Assembly: GCA_012267425.1 (NCBI GenBank)
Contig: JAAXGO010000037.1
Coordinates: 1-32,509 of the forward strand
Length of the DNA stretch: 32,509 nucleotides
Reading direction: 5' to 3'
DNA from: Rhodothermales bacterium
GTDB taxonomy: Bacteria > Bacteroidota > Rhodothermia > Rhodothermales > Bin80
Under the pieces are notes generated by a model that searched no databases, was not told the DNA's origin, and worked only from the letters and a program-made list of their open reading frames with translations. Both the position numbers and the translations under genes were made by a program. This document shows, piece by piece, positions 8,533-16,078 of the stretch. Positions within the stretch are counted from its first letter, which is position 1. Each line of letters starts with the position of its first letter.

Positions 8533-9782
8533 ACGCGCGGAAAGTCGTAGAACGAGTGGTCCGTTGCGATGACCACGCAGTCAGCCTCGCCCAAGGCAGC
8601 GTCAAGATCGGCTATGCTGTCGAGCTCGAATCCAGCATGTATAACATGGGGCACGTGTGGATCGTGGTACGATACCAGGCCTCCCTTGAGAAGGAGGAGG
8701 TGGATGATCTCGAGAGCCGGTGATTCACGTGTATCGCTCACATCCTTCTTGTAGGCAACGCCGAGTATCAGGATGCGGCTTCCGCTGATCGCGCGCTGAG
8801 CGTCGTTCAGCGCATCCTGTATCTTGCGTACCCAATAGGCCGGCATTGACGTATTGACCTCTGTTGCCAGTTCGATGAAACGGGCATGGTAGTTCAACGT
8901 GCGCAGCTTCCAGGACAAGTACTGCGGATCGATCGGAATGCAGTGGCCGCCAAGACCCGGCCCGGGCACGAATTTCATAAAACCGAACGGCTTTGTCGCA
9001 GCCGCGTCGATGACTTCCCTCGCATCGAGGCCGAGTTTGTCACAAATCAGGAGCACCTCGTTGGCAAGCCCGATGTTTACGGCTCGGAAGGTGTTTTCCA
9101 TCAGTTTCGTCATCTCGGCCGCCGCCGTAGACGACACGGGCACAAGCGTCTCGACGGCCGCTCCGTAGAGAGCCATCCCCACTTCGAGGCACGCTTCAGT
9201 TACGCCTCCTATCACCTTGGGCGTGTTCCGCATCGTAAAATCTTTGCGTCCGGGATCGACACGTTCGGGCGAAAAGCACAGGAAAAAATCTTTCCCGACT
9301 TTCAAATCCGGCGCATATCGCTCGAAACCCGGAAGGATTACGTCCGTGGTCGTACCTGGATACGTGGTACTCTCCAAGACGACCAGAATGCCGCGTTGCA
9401 GGTGGTGAGAGATGGCCTCCGCCGCCCTCAAGATATAGGACACGTCCGGGGACCGCGTTTTTCCAAGCGGCGTCGGCACGCAGATACTTGCCGCGTCGCA
9501 GTCGCTGAGGGCAGCAAAGTCGGCTGTTGCCGACAGCTTTCCGGCCTCAACCAGCGGTGCCAGACGCTCGTCAGGTACGTCCTCGACATACGATGTACCG
9601 GCATTGACACTACGGACCCGATTCTCGTTCACGTCGATACCTACGACGCGAAATCCCGCTTCAGCAAAATGCACAGCGTGCGGCAGGCCCACGTAGCCCA
9701 TACCGATGACAGCCACAGACGCGCGCCGTGAGGTAATCCGGCGCAGGAGTTCCGTTCGGGTGCTGCTCTGATCGTTACTCAT
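8475..9782 (-). CDS. wbpA: UDP-N-acetylglucosamine 6-dehydrogenase type nucleotide-sugar dehydrogenase (WbpA/TviB-like)
   Basis: This 435-residue protein has the NAD motif VAVIGMGYVGLPHA (23-36), CVPTPL, ESTTYPGTT, FSPERVDPG, and the catalytic cysteine in GLGGHCIPIDPQYLSWK (Cys281). The C-terminal UDP-binding domain has ILGVAYKKDVSDTRESP. The GGHCIPIDP and SPERVDPG forms are those of the UDP-GlcNAc/UDP-ManNAc dehydrogenase branch rather than of UDP-glucose dehydrogenase, which occurs separately at 13419-14753. The product, UDP-GlcNAc-uronate, is the substrate of the WbpB/E/D trio at 3081-6006, so this gene probably supplies the first step. It lies 11 bases after the sulfurylase-kinase gene on the same strand. 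Its 3' end overlaps the convergent methyltransferase gene. Confidence 0.92.
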   Translation of the reverse strand: MSNDQSSTRTELLRRITSRRASVAVIGMGYVGLPHAVHFAEAGFRVVGIDVNENRVRSVNAGTSYVEDVPDERLAPLVEAGKLSATADFAALSDCDAASICVPTPLGKTRSPDVSYILRAAEAISHHLQRGILVVLESTTYPGTTTDVILPGFERYAPDLKVGKDFFLCFSPERVDPGRKDFTMRNTPKVIGGVTEACLEVGMALYGAAVETLVPVSSTAAAEMTKLMENTFRAVNIGLANEVLLICDKLGLDAREVIDAAATKPFGFMKFVPGPGLGGHCIPIDPQYLSWKLRTLNYHARFIELATEVNTSMPAYWVRKIQDALNDAQRAISGSRILILGVAYKKDVSDTRESPALEIIHLLLLKGGLVSYHDPHVPHVIHAGFELDSIADLDAALGEADCVVIATDHSFYDFPRVYELSHRVVDTRSTLRAAT

Positions 9783-9793
9783 TCAAGCACGTC

Positions 9794-11521
9794 CTACGAA
9801 ATCCGGGGCAAAAATCCCAGATCGGTCAGCTTAGCCATGACTTTGTGCACACACTCCTCGACGGATTCACGGTCGGTATGGCAGACCACGTCCGCCTCGA
9901 TGGGCGCTTCGTACGGATCGTCGATGCCCGTAAAGCCCTTGATAATTCCCGCACGTGCCTTCGCGTAGAGGCCCTTAACGTCACGCTCTTCGCAGACATC
10001 GATCGGAGCGTCCACGAAGACCTCCACGTAGCCGCCGTAACATTCGATGCGATCGCGGTTGACCTTCCGGTCCGCCGCGTACGGTGCAATTGCGGCGCAG
10101 ATGACGATCCCTCTGTGGCGCGTCACTTCGGATGCCACATACCCGATCCGCTGCACGTTCGCCGACCGCCCCTTGGCAGAGAAGCCGAGTCCCTTGCTCA
10201 AGTGTCTCCGCACAATGTCACCGTCCAGGAGCGTCACCGGGCGCGCCGTGCGCTCGAGGAGTTTCATGCGGACACCATTGGCAATCGTCGACTTGCCCGA
10301 GCCCGAAAAGCCCGTAAAGAAGATCGCAAAGCCTTGCTGTTCGCGCGGTGGGTACGTGCTGAGAAGCTCCGACAGAACATCCGGATACGAAAACCACTCG
10401 GGAATTTCCTCGCCCATCTCGAGCCTGCGCCGGAATTCGGTCCCCGAGATACTCAGCATCTCCTCCCCTTCGGCGACTTCGTCGATCGGCTTGTAAACGC
10501 CGGACGCCGGCGCGTATACCATGACCCGGAACGGGACTACGTCTACACCGATTTCTTTGCTGAACGCCTCGGCGAGGTCCTGCGCCTCGTACGGGCCGTA
10601 GAAAGGCTGGCCCATCGAAGTCTTCCCGGGCCCGGCGTGATCGCGCCCGACGACAAGATGCGTGCAGCCGTAGTTCTTACGGATAATCGCATGCCAGACG
10701 GCTTCGCGCGGGCCCCCCATTCGCATGGCCAGCGGCAGCAGACTGATGGTGACTTCCGTGTCCTCGTAGTGCGTAAGTAATTTCTTGTAGCTGCGAACGC
10801 GCGTAAAGTGATCGACGTCGCCCGGTTTCGTCATGCCGACCACTGGATGAATGAGCAGCTTCCCGTCAATGTCCCGCGCAGCTCTGTCGGTAAGCTCCTT
10901 ATGGGCGCGATGCATCGGGTTGCGCGTCTGAAAAGCCACGATCCGCTCCCACCCGTGCACGTCGAAATACTCCCTCAGCTCGGCGGGCGTCTTCCGGAGC
11001 TCCTGAAAGTCATGGTGCGGGGGCAGGCGAAAGCCTTCAACCGTACCTCCGACGTACCAGTCCTTGGCCTTCTGCATGAGATACCCAACCCCCGGGTGCT
11101 CCTCACATGCGGTCCCAAACACGAGTTCGGCTTCGCGAACCTTATCCGGCTTCCACCGATCCTCGATATGGAGAACCGCGAGTGCAAGACCAGTCGGATC
11201 GCGCAGCACGACATGGTCACTACCGACAAGACCCTTCGCGACCTCGTCTGACACGTCGAGCGTGATCGGCATAGGCCAAAGCGTCCCGCATTCAAGTCGC
11301 ATGTCGCGCAGAACGCTTTCGTAATCACGACGAGACAAAAACCCTCGAAGAGGAGAAAAACCGCCGCAGATCAGCAATTCGAGGTCGCAGATCTGGCGCG
11401 GCGTCAGCATCACAGAAGGAAATCCGATCGCAAGCTCCCAGAGCGTCGCACGACGCTCTTCGCTTACGATCAATTCGGAAAGTTTCTCTCCGTGTGGTCG
11501 CACGAGCGTTGCCGTTGGCAT
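9794..11521 (-). CDS. sat-cysC: Bifunctional ATP sulfurylase / APS kinase (PAPS synthesis)
   Basis: This protein of 575 residues starts from ATG 11521. Residues 1-385 are ATP sulfurylase: LVRPHG near the start, GGFSPLRGFL (53-62), the active-site QTRNPMHRAH (198-207), GRDHAGPGKT and ISGTEFRRRL. Residues ~390-575 are APS kinase: P-loop GFSGSGKST (Lys410), DGDIVRRHLSKGLGFS, and EVFVDAPIDVCEERDVKGLY. It makes APS and then PAPS from sulfate and two ATP. The frame is open to an ATG at 11626, but that would overlap the upstream transporter gene and translate two hairpins, and the family normally begins at LVRPHG. A transporter gene precedes it. PAPS could feed sulfation or cysteine synthesis; no reductase or sulfotransferase is present here. 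Confidence 0.94.
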   Translation of the reverse strand: MPTATLVRPHGEKLSELIVSEERRATLWELAIGFPSVMLTPRQICDLELLICGGFSPLRGFLSRRDYESVLRDMRLECGTLWPMPITLDVSDEVAKGLVGSDHVVLRDPTGLALAVLHIEDRWKPDKVREAELVFGTACEEHPGVGYLMQKAKDWYVGGTVEGFRLPPHHDFQELRKTPAELREYFDVHGWERIVAFQTRNPMHRAHKELTDRAARDIDGKLLIHPVVGMTKPGDVDHFTRVRSYKKLLTHYEDTEVTISLLPLAMRMGGPREAVWHAIIRKNYGCTHLVVGRDHAGPGKTSMGQPFYGPYEAQDLAEAFSKEIGVDVVPFRVMVYAPASGVYKPIDEVAEGEEMLSISGTEFRRRLEMGEEIPEWFSYPDVLSELLSTYPPREQQGFAIFFTGFSGSGKSTIANGVRMKLLERTARPVTLLDGDIVRRHLSKGLGFSAKGRSANVQRIGYVASEVTRHRGIVICAAIAPYAADRKVNRDRIECYGGYVEVFVDAPIDVCEERDVKGLYAKARAGIIKGFTGIDDPYEAPIEADVVCHTDRESVEECVHKVMAKLTDLGFLPRIS

Positions 11522-11556
11522 CACCGCACTGCAAGTAGGTACAAAAGGGGCCGGAG

Positions 11557-11583
11557 CGCTTCCTGTTATCGAATCAGGAAGCG
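11557..11583 (-). other. Hairpin in the leader of the sulfurylase-kinase gene
   Basis: CGCTTCCTG (11557-11565) pairs with CAGGAAGCG (11575-11583), giving a 9-bp stem with a nine-base loop. It lies 36 bases upstream of the chosen start. On the minus strand the run CCCCTTTT follows about ten bases later, so it is not a canonical terminator. It could be an mRNA stabiliser or attenuator. Confidence 0.5.
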
Positions 11584-11587
11584 TCGA

Positions 11588-11614
11588 AGGTACGTCCGGA
11601 CGGCGGACGTACCT
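11588..11614 (-). other. Hairpin at the transporter stop codon
   Basis: AGGTACGTCCG (11588-11598) pairs perfectly with CGGACGTACCT (11604-11614), giving an 11-bp stem with a five-base loop. The last stem base is the end of the transporter stop codon. No T-run follows, so it looks like a 3'-end stabilising or processing structure, or a weak terminator, between the transporter and the sulfurylase-kinase gene. Confidence 0.6.
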
Positions 11615-13389
11615 CATGATATCCAAGTGAAGAATATTACTGCCGTGGTGGACATCATAACCAGCACACTCACCGGCAGTCCGACGCGCAGGTAGTCCCG
11701 CACGCGATATTCTCCCGCCGCCATGACCATCAGGTTAGTCTGGTAGCCGACAGGTGTCATGAAGCTTGCAGCGGCGGCAACCGCAACAGTAAGCGCGAAC
11801 GCCTTGGGCTCGACCCCTAATTCGACGGCCAAAGCAAGTGCAACAGGCAACATGAGTACCGCAGCCGCCTTGTGGGTGACTAATTCGGTAAGCACGTTCG
11901 TGATCACGTAAAGACCCACAAGGACTGCAATGATGCCACCCGCGGACAGATGAAGCAACGTGTTCGCCGCCACGTCGGTAAGGCCCGTTGCACCAACCGC
12001 GCGACCGAGCCCCAGCGCCGCTGCCAACAGAATGAGTACTTCCAGATTGAGCGCGCGACGGGCCATACGGACGCTCAGACAGCCCGAAGCGATCATGGCG
12101 AGCGCGGCGACAAAGGCCGCCGTCGCAAGCGGCAAGAGCCTCAGGCCGATCACCGGGATCATAACTGCCAGGATGAAAAACGCCCGTGGGGCCTTTCGGT
12201 CGAGGCGTTTCGTCTTACCAGCCCGGCGCGCGGAGACCATGTAGAACTCCGACCGGTTCGCATTCCAGCGTTCGTCGAAACCCTCGCCTGCTTCTACCAA
12301 CAGCAGATCTCCCGGCTTAATCGGCACGCGTCTCAACGGCCCTTCGAGCCGCTCGTCGCGCCGCTGAATGGCAAGCACGACCGCTTGGTACCGCTCGCGA
12401 AACGTTGTTTCACGGAGGGACCTTCCGACGAGACTCGACGTGTCTGATACCACGGCGTCGAACAGCGGGCGCGTGCGTGGCGCACCCGTGCGGGAAAGTG
12501 ACACGACCGGCTCGAGGCCGGGACGTTGCAACAGCTCCTCGAGTATTGACGTTTTGCCGGTGAACATGAGCACATCTCCCTGTGCCAGCGTCACGTGCTT
12601 CTCAACAAGCACGATGTCGTCACCCCGCCGGATATGGACGAGCTCGGCGTCGACGAGGGAGTGCAGTCCGGCCTCGTACGGGGTCTTTCCGGCCATGGGA
12701 GCCTTCTCCCCCACGCGGGCCTCGAAAAGGAATTCGCGCAGACCGTCGTCATGTGGTTCGTGCCGCCCCTCGCCCTCAGGAAGCAGCCTACACCCCACAA
12801 ACATAAAAAACGTCACTACGCAGGTGACCGCCAAAAGCCCTATCCATGTCAGATCGAACAGTCCGAACCCTGCATATCCTGCCTCCTCCAGAAGGCCCGA
12901 CACGATAATGTTCGTCGACGTTCCAATAAGCGTCACCATGCCCCCGGCGATGGCTGCATACGACAGAGGAATGAGCACCTTTGACGGCGATATGCCCGTA
13001 TTCTGTGCCCAACGTTGTACGCGCGGCGCCAAGATGGCGACGATCGGCGTGTTGTTGACGAATGCGGACAGGCCGGCGGTGGGCAAAAGCATCCGCGGCA
13101 GTGCACTTCGCAGGTCGCTCCCGTCCCCAAAGATTACACGATCAAACACCTTGATGGCGCCGGTTTCCTCGAGCCCGGCAGCGACGACAAACAGCGCGCC
13201 GACTGCCAATACAGCGGGATTGGAAAATCCTGAAAACGCGTCCGCCGGTGTAACGACGCCGGCAAGCAGAAGCACGCCAAGCCCCAAAAGAAACACCACA
13301 TCCGGGCGTGCCACGTCCCGGACGAGCGCCACCGCAATAGCCGCGACCACACCCAGCGTCAACCAGAACTGTAGGTCGAACCCGTCCAT
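11614..13389 (-). CDS. SLC13/DASS-family anion permease with two TrkA-C (RCK-C) domains, probable sulfate transporter
   Basis: This 591-residue membrane protein begins with an N-terminal transport half (about residues 5-205) carrying the family motif FVNNTPIVAILAPRVQ. Two cytoplasmic TrkA-C-like domains follow (roughly 215-300 and 310-395, ending in GDVLMFTGK and GDLLLVEAG). The C-terminal transport half (about 405-591) has the mirrored motif FMTPVGYQTNLMVMAAG. This two-RCK-C arrangement is that of the SAC1/SLT-like bacterial permeases. It lies directly upstream of ATP sulfurylase-APS kinase, so sulfate is the likely substrate; dicarboxylate or another anion is the alternative. The start is 29 bases after the ugd stop. 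The gene is intact, of usual length, and probably cotranscribed with both neighbours. Confidence 0.88.
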   Translation of the reverse strand: MDGFDLQFWLTLGVVAAIAVALVRDVARPDVVFLLGLGVLLLAGVVTPADAFSGFSNPAVLAVGALFVVAAGLEETGAIKVFDRVIFGDGSDLRSALPRMLLPTAGLSAFVNNTPIVAILAPRVQRWAQNTGISPSKVLIPLSYAAIAGGMVTLIGTSTNIIVSGLLEEAGYAGFGLFDLTWIGLLAVTCVVTFFMFVGCRLLPEGEGRHEPHDDGLREFLFEARVGEKAPMAGKTPYEAGLHSLVDAELVHIRRGDDIVLVEKHVTLAQGDVLMFTGKTSILEELLQRPGLEPVVSLSRTGAPRTRPLFDAVVSDTSSLVGRSLRETTFRERYQAVVLAIQRRDERLEGPLRRVPIKPGDLLLVEAGEGFDERWNANRSEFYMVSARRAGKTKRLDRKAPRAFFILAVMIPVIGLRLLPLATAAFVAALAMIASGCLSVRMARRALNLEVLILLAAALGLGRAVGATGLTDVAANTLLHLSAGGIIAVLVGLYVITNVLTELVTHKAAAVLMLPVALALAVELGVEPKAFALTVAVAAAASFMTPVGYQTNLMVMAAGEYRVRDYLRVGLPVSVLVMMSTTAVIFFTWIS

Positions 13390-13418
13390 TAGCGTCGGAA
13401 TACCTTCCCGCCGAAGCG

Positions 13419-14753
13419 TCAGTCGGTCCGAGGTGCGTACCGAGGACGACCTATACTGAAGTAATCGAACCCCGCGTCGGCCATCCTTCGCGCATTATAG
13501 AGGTTGCGTCCGTCGAAGATAACAGGTTGCCTGAGCAATTCCCTAATCCTCGAGAAATTAGGCCGACGAAATTCCGGCCATTCCGTACAAATCACGAGTG
13601 CATCCGCCCTATGAAGCGCGTCGTAGGCGCCGGAGGCAAAATTGACACGGTCACCAAACACGGCCCGACTCGTCTCGATTGCCTGCGGGTCATAGGCCGT
13701 AACCTCCGCTCCTGCGCTGAGAAGAAGCCGGATGACAACGTGCGACGGCGCCTCGCGCACGTCGTCGGTGTTTGGCTTGAAAGCAAGACCCCACACTGCG
13801 ACGACCAATCCGTCCAGACGGCCGCCAAAATACTCACTCACACGTTCGGCCAAGAGCGCTCGCTGAGACTCGTTAATCGTTTGCACTGCCTCCAGTATAC
13901 GAAACTCGCAGTCGTGAGCCGCCGCAGTATGCTGAAGCGCCCGCACATCCTTGGGGAAGCAGCTCCCTCCGAATCCGATTCCCGCGTACAAAAACTGCTT
14001 GCCGATCCGACTGTCCGACCCGATGCCAATCCGTACACGATCGATATCCGCGCCGACGCGATCGCACAGCGTGGACATTTCGTTCATAAAGCTGATCCGC
14101 ATTGCCAGGAAGGCATTTGCAGCGTACTTGGTGAGCTCTGCGGAGCGCTCATCCATGACCAAGATCGGGTTGCCTTGTCGGACGAATGGCTCATAAAGCT
14201 GCCGCATTCTTGCGGCAGCCCGTTCTGACGACGTCCCGAGAATCACACGTTCGGGCTTCATGAAGTCCCCTACCGCCGCCCCCTCACGCAAGAATTCCGG
14301 GTTCGACACGACGTCAAAATCCTTCCCGGCAACCAAGCCGTGCCCTTCCATGAGACGTCGCACAGCGTCCGTAGTCCCAACCGGCACTGTGCTCTTCGTA
14401 ACTACGATGCAATAGTCTCCGCTGAGAGCTTCGGCAATCTCGCCCGCAACGGACAGCACGCGCGATACGTCAGCCTCCCCGTCCTCGCCGGGCGGCGTCG
14501 GAAGCGCAAGAAAAATGATGTCGCCGTGTACTATTGCATCGTCCAACTCGGTCGTAAAGCGCAACCGCCGTTCGCGGAGATTGCGGACCAGACAGGCACC
14601 CAGATCCGGCTCGTAGATGGGCACTCTTCCCCGACTGAGTGCCTCGACCTTCTGCTCATCGATATCGACGCATACCACGTCGTTGCCCATCTCTGCAAAG
14701 CACGTCCCTGCCACGAGACCTACATACCCAGTACCGACGATGGCGACGTTCAT
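13419..14753 (-). CDS. ugd: UDP-glucose 6-dehydrogenase
   Basis: This protein of 444 residues starts from ATG 14753, which gives the family's normal beginning MNVAIVGTGYVGLVAGTCFA; the frame is open to 14804, but the added 17 residues have no family match. It shows DIDEQKVEAL, the TKSTVPVGTTD loop, NPEFLREGAAVGDFMKPERV, and the catalytic cysteine in GIGFGGSCFPKDVRAL (Cys265). The C-terminal WGLAFKPNTDDVREAPS precedes the last domain. It oxidises UDP-glucose to UDP-glucuronate using two NAD+. It heads the minus-strand group and is divergent from manC, with 157 bases between the starts that contain an 18-base dyad. UDP-GlcA is a building block of acidic polysaccharides. Confidence 0.95.
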   Translation of the reverse strand: MNVAIVGTGYVGLVAGTCFAEMGNDVVCVDIDEQKVEALSRGRVPIYEPDLGACLVRNLRERRLRFTTELDDAIVHGDIIFLALPTPPGEDGEADVSRVLSVAGEIAEALSGDYCIVVTKSTVPVGTTDAVRRLMEGHGLVAGKDFDVVSNPEFLREGAAVGDFMKPERVILGTSSERAAARMRQLYEPFVRQGNPILVMDERSAELTKYAANAFLAMRISFMNEMSTLCDRVGADIDRVRIGIGSDSRIGKQFLYAGIGFGGSCFPKDVRALQHTAAAHDCEFRILEAVQTINESQRALLAERVSEYFGGRLDGLVVAVWGLAFKPNTDDVREAPSHVVIRLLLSAGAEVTAYDPQAIETSRAVFGDRVNFASGAYDALHRADALVICTEWPEFRRPNFSRIRELLRQPVIFDGRNLYNARRMADAGFDYFSIGRPRYAPRTD

Positions 14754-14800
14754 GGGGCCTTGATTGAATCCAGCATTGAACCGTTCAGTAAACGATGGGA

Positions 14801-14818
14801 TCATTCAATTTTGAATGA
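14801..14818. promoter_or_regulatory. 18-base inverted repeat between ugd and manC
   Basis: TCATTCAA (14801-14808) and TTGAATGA (14811-14818) form a perfect dyad around a TT centre, in an AT-rich patch. It lies 48 bases ahead of the ugd start and 93 bases ahead of the manC start. The size and symmetry fit a dimeric repressor site that could control both divergent genes. No regulator gene is adjacent, so the factor is unknown. Confidence 0.45.
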
Positions 14819-14910
14819 ATGTACGGAGCAGGCATTTTTCTTTGCGCACAGTATCATTGTCGGCTTCCGGGAGTATCACTGATCCTTCGCACTGAAAAGC
14901 GGCACGTTCG

Positions 14911-15978
14911 ATGGTATACACGGTCATAATGGCCGGGGGAATTGGGAGTCGTTTCTGGCCGCGAAGCCGTGAGGCGTACCCGAAACAGTTTCTCAATGTC
15001 TTCGGCGAAGCAACCTTGCTGCAGCAGACGCTGCAGCGCATGAAAGGAATAGTTCCGCCGGCCCGCAGCTTCGTCGTCACGCACCAGCGCTACGGAGAAC
15101 TTACTCGCCGTCAGCTGCCCGAGCTGCCAGCAGAACACGTTCTCGAAGAGCCCATCAGCCGCAACACGGCACCATGCATCGCCTATGCCGCCATCAAGCT
15201 CCTTGCCCACGATCCGGATGCCGTAATGATGGTGCTTCCCGCAGATCACCTTATCCGCGACCACGCAGCCTTTCAGGCGGCTCTGCGCGTGGCCATCGAG
15301 GCTGCACAGGAAAAAGGCGCTCTCGTAACGATTGGTATCACACCAACCCACGCGGCAACCGGCTACGGCTACATACAATTTGATGGCAACCTTGACGGAA
15401 AACTTCACGCCTATCCGGTGAAGACCTTCGCCGAAAAACCGAACGTAGCGACGGCGGAACGTTTTCTTGACTCCGGAGACTTCTTGTGGAACAGCGGCAT
15501 GTTCGTGTGGCGTGCCGACACGATCGTCGAGTCTATTCAAAAGTATCTTCCCAAGTGCTATGCAGCTTTTCTCGGACTCGGCGGCGCCATCGGCACACAG
15601 TATGAAGACGAAGCCGTCCACGCCGCCTATCGCAAGAGCCCGCGCATTTCGATCGACTACGGCGTCATGGAGCGTGCAGACACCGTGTACGTCGTACCAG
15701 GATCGTTCGAATGGAACGACATCGGAGACTGGCGAGCCGTCTACGACCTGAGTCAGAACGACGATCACGGCAACGTGCTGCACAATCACGTCATCGTTCA
15801 CGATTCGAGTCGCTGCTACGTCGACGCCGGTTCCCGGCTGATCGTCCTGGTCGGCATTCACGACGCCATCGTGGTCGACACCGACGATGCATTGCTCATC
15901 TGCCACCGAGAAAGCGCACAGCAGGTCAGAAACGTTGTCGAATACCTCCACGCCCATCAGCTCGAGCAGTACGTCTGA
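14911..15978 (+). CDS. manC: Mannose-1-phosphate guanylyltransferase
   Basis: This 355-residue protein is of the single-domain type without a fused mannose-6-phosphate isomerase. It starts VYTVIMAGGIGSRFWPRSRE, which holds the nucleotide-binding signature GGxGxRxWPxSR, followed by PKQFLNVFG. It continues with ISRNTAPCIAYAA, the metal-binding LPADH (about residue 111), TGYGYIQF, VKTFAEKP and FLWNSGMFVW, and ends its core with SFEWNDIGDW. It makes GDP-mannose from GTP and mannose-1-phosphate. It is transcribed away from ugd, and no downstream gene is closely spaced (100 bases to tetR). GDP-mannose probably feeds the same surface glycan as the surrounding nucleotide-sugar genes. Confidence 0.95.
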   Translation: MVYTVIMAGGIGSRFWPRSREAYPKQFLNVFGEATLLQQTLQRMKGIVPPARSFVVTHQRYGELTRRQLPELPAEHVLEEPISRNTAPCIAYAAIKLLAHDPDAVMMVLPADHLIRDHAAFQAALRVAIEAAQEKGALVTIGITPTHAATGYGYIQFDGNLDGKLHAYPVKTFAEKPNVATAERFLDSGDFLWNSGMFVWRADTIVESIQKYLPKCYAAFLGLGGAIGTQYEDEAVHAAYRKSPRISIDYGVMERADTVYVVPGSFEWNDIGDWRAVYDLSQNDDHGNVLHNHVIVHDSSRCYVDAGSRLIVLVGIHDAIVVDTDDALLICHRESAQQVRNVVEYLHAHQLEQYV

Positions 15979-16028
15979 GACTGCAACTCACCTGATTTTC
16001 ACGATCTACGTGAACCGGTAACGAAAGA

Positions 16029-16063
16029 TTGACGTTCGGGTCAGGGTCTGACCGCAGCGTCAA
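16029..16063. promoter_or_regulatory. Nested symmetric dyad upstream of tetR (candidate TetR operator)
   Basis: Two inverted repeats share one centre at base 16046. The inner pair is GGTCAG (16039-16044) and CTGACC (16048-16053). The outer pair is TTGACG (16029-16034) and CGTCAA (16058-16063), with exactly four unpaired bases between inner and outer arms on each side. It ends 15 bases before the tetR start, where a bound dimer or pair of dimers would block transcription. Autoregulation by the adjacent TetR protein is the natural inference. Confidence 0.65.
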
Positions 16064-16078
16064 CTACTATAGACCTCG

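Noticed and set aside
8886-9731. Long plus-strand frames opposite the WbpA-type dehydrogenase and (9845-10780) opposite the APS-kinase part of the fusion
   Set aside because: The minus-strand genes have complete catalytic motifs, whereas these translations show none.
11522-11626. N-terminal extension of the ATP sulfurylase-APS kinase to 11626
   Set aside because: The added 35 residues are not part of the family, would overlap the transporter gene and would cover two RNA hairpins.
12368-13459. A 363-codon plus-strand frame opposite the SLC13 permease
   Set aside because: It is antisense to a well-supported membrane protein; its Ser/Arg/Pro/Thr-rich translation is typical of a shadow in GC-rich DNA.
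14854-15957. A 367-codon open frame on the minus strand opposite manC
   Set aside because: It lies wholly antisense to a clear ManC, its translation has no recognisable motif, and its codons mirror those of the real gene; it is a composition shadow.
15998-16014. Short hairpin TTCACG/CGTGAA downstream of manC as a terminator
   Set aside because: The stem is only six base pairs and no T-run follows, so it is not distinguishable from chance.
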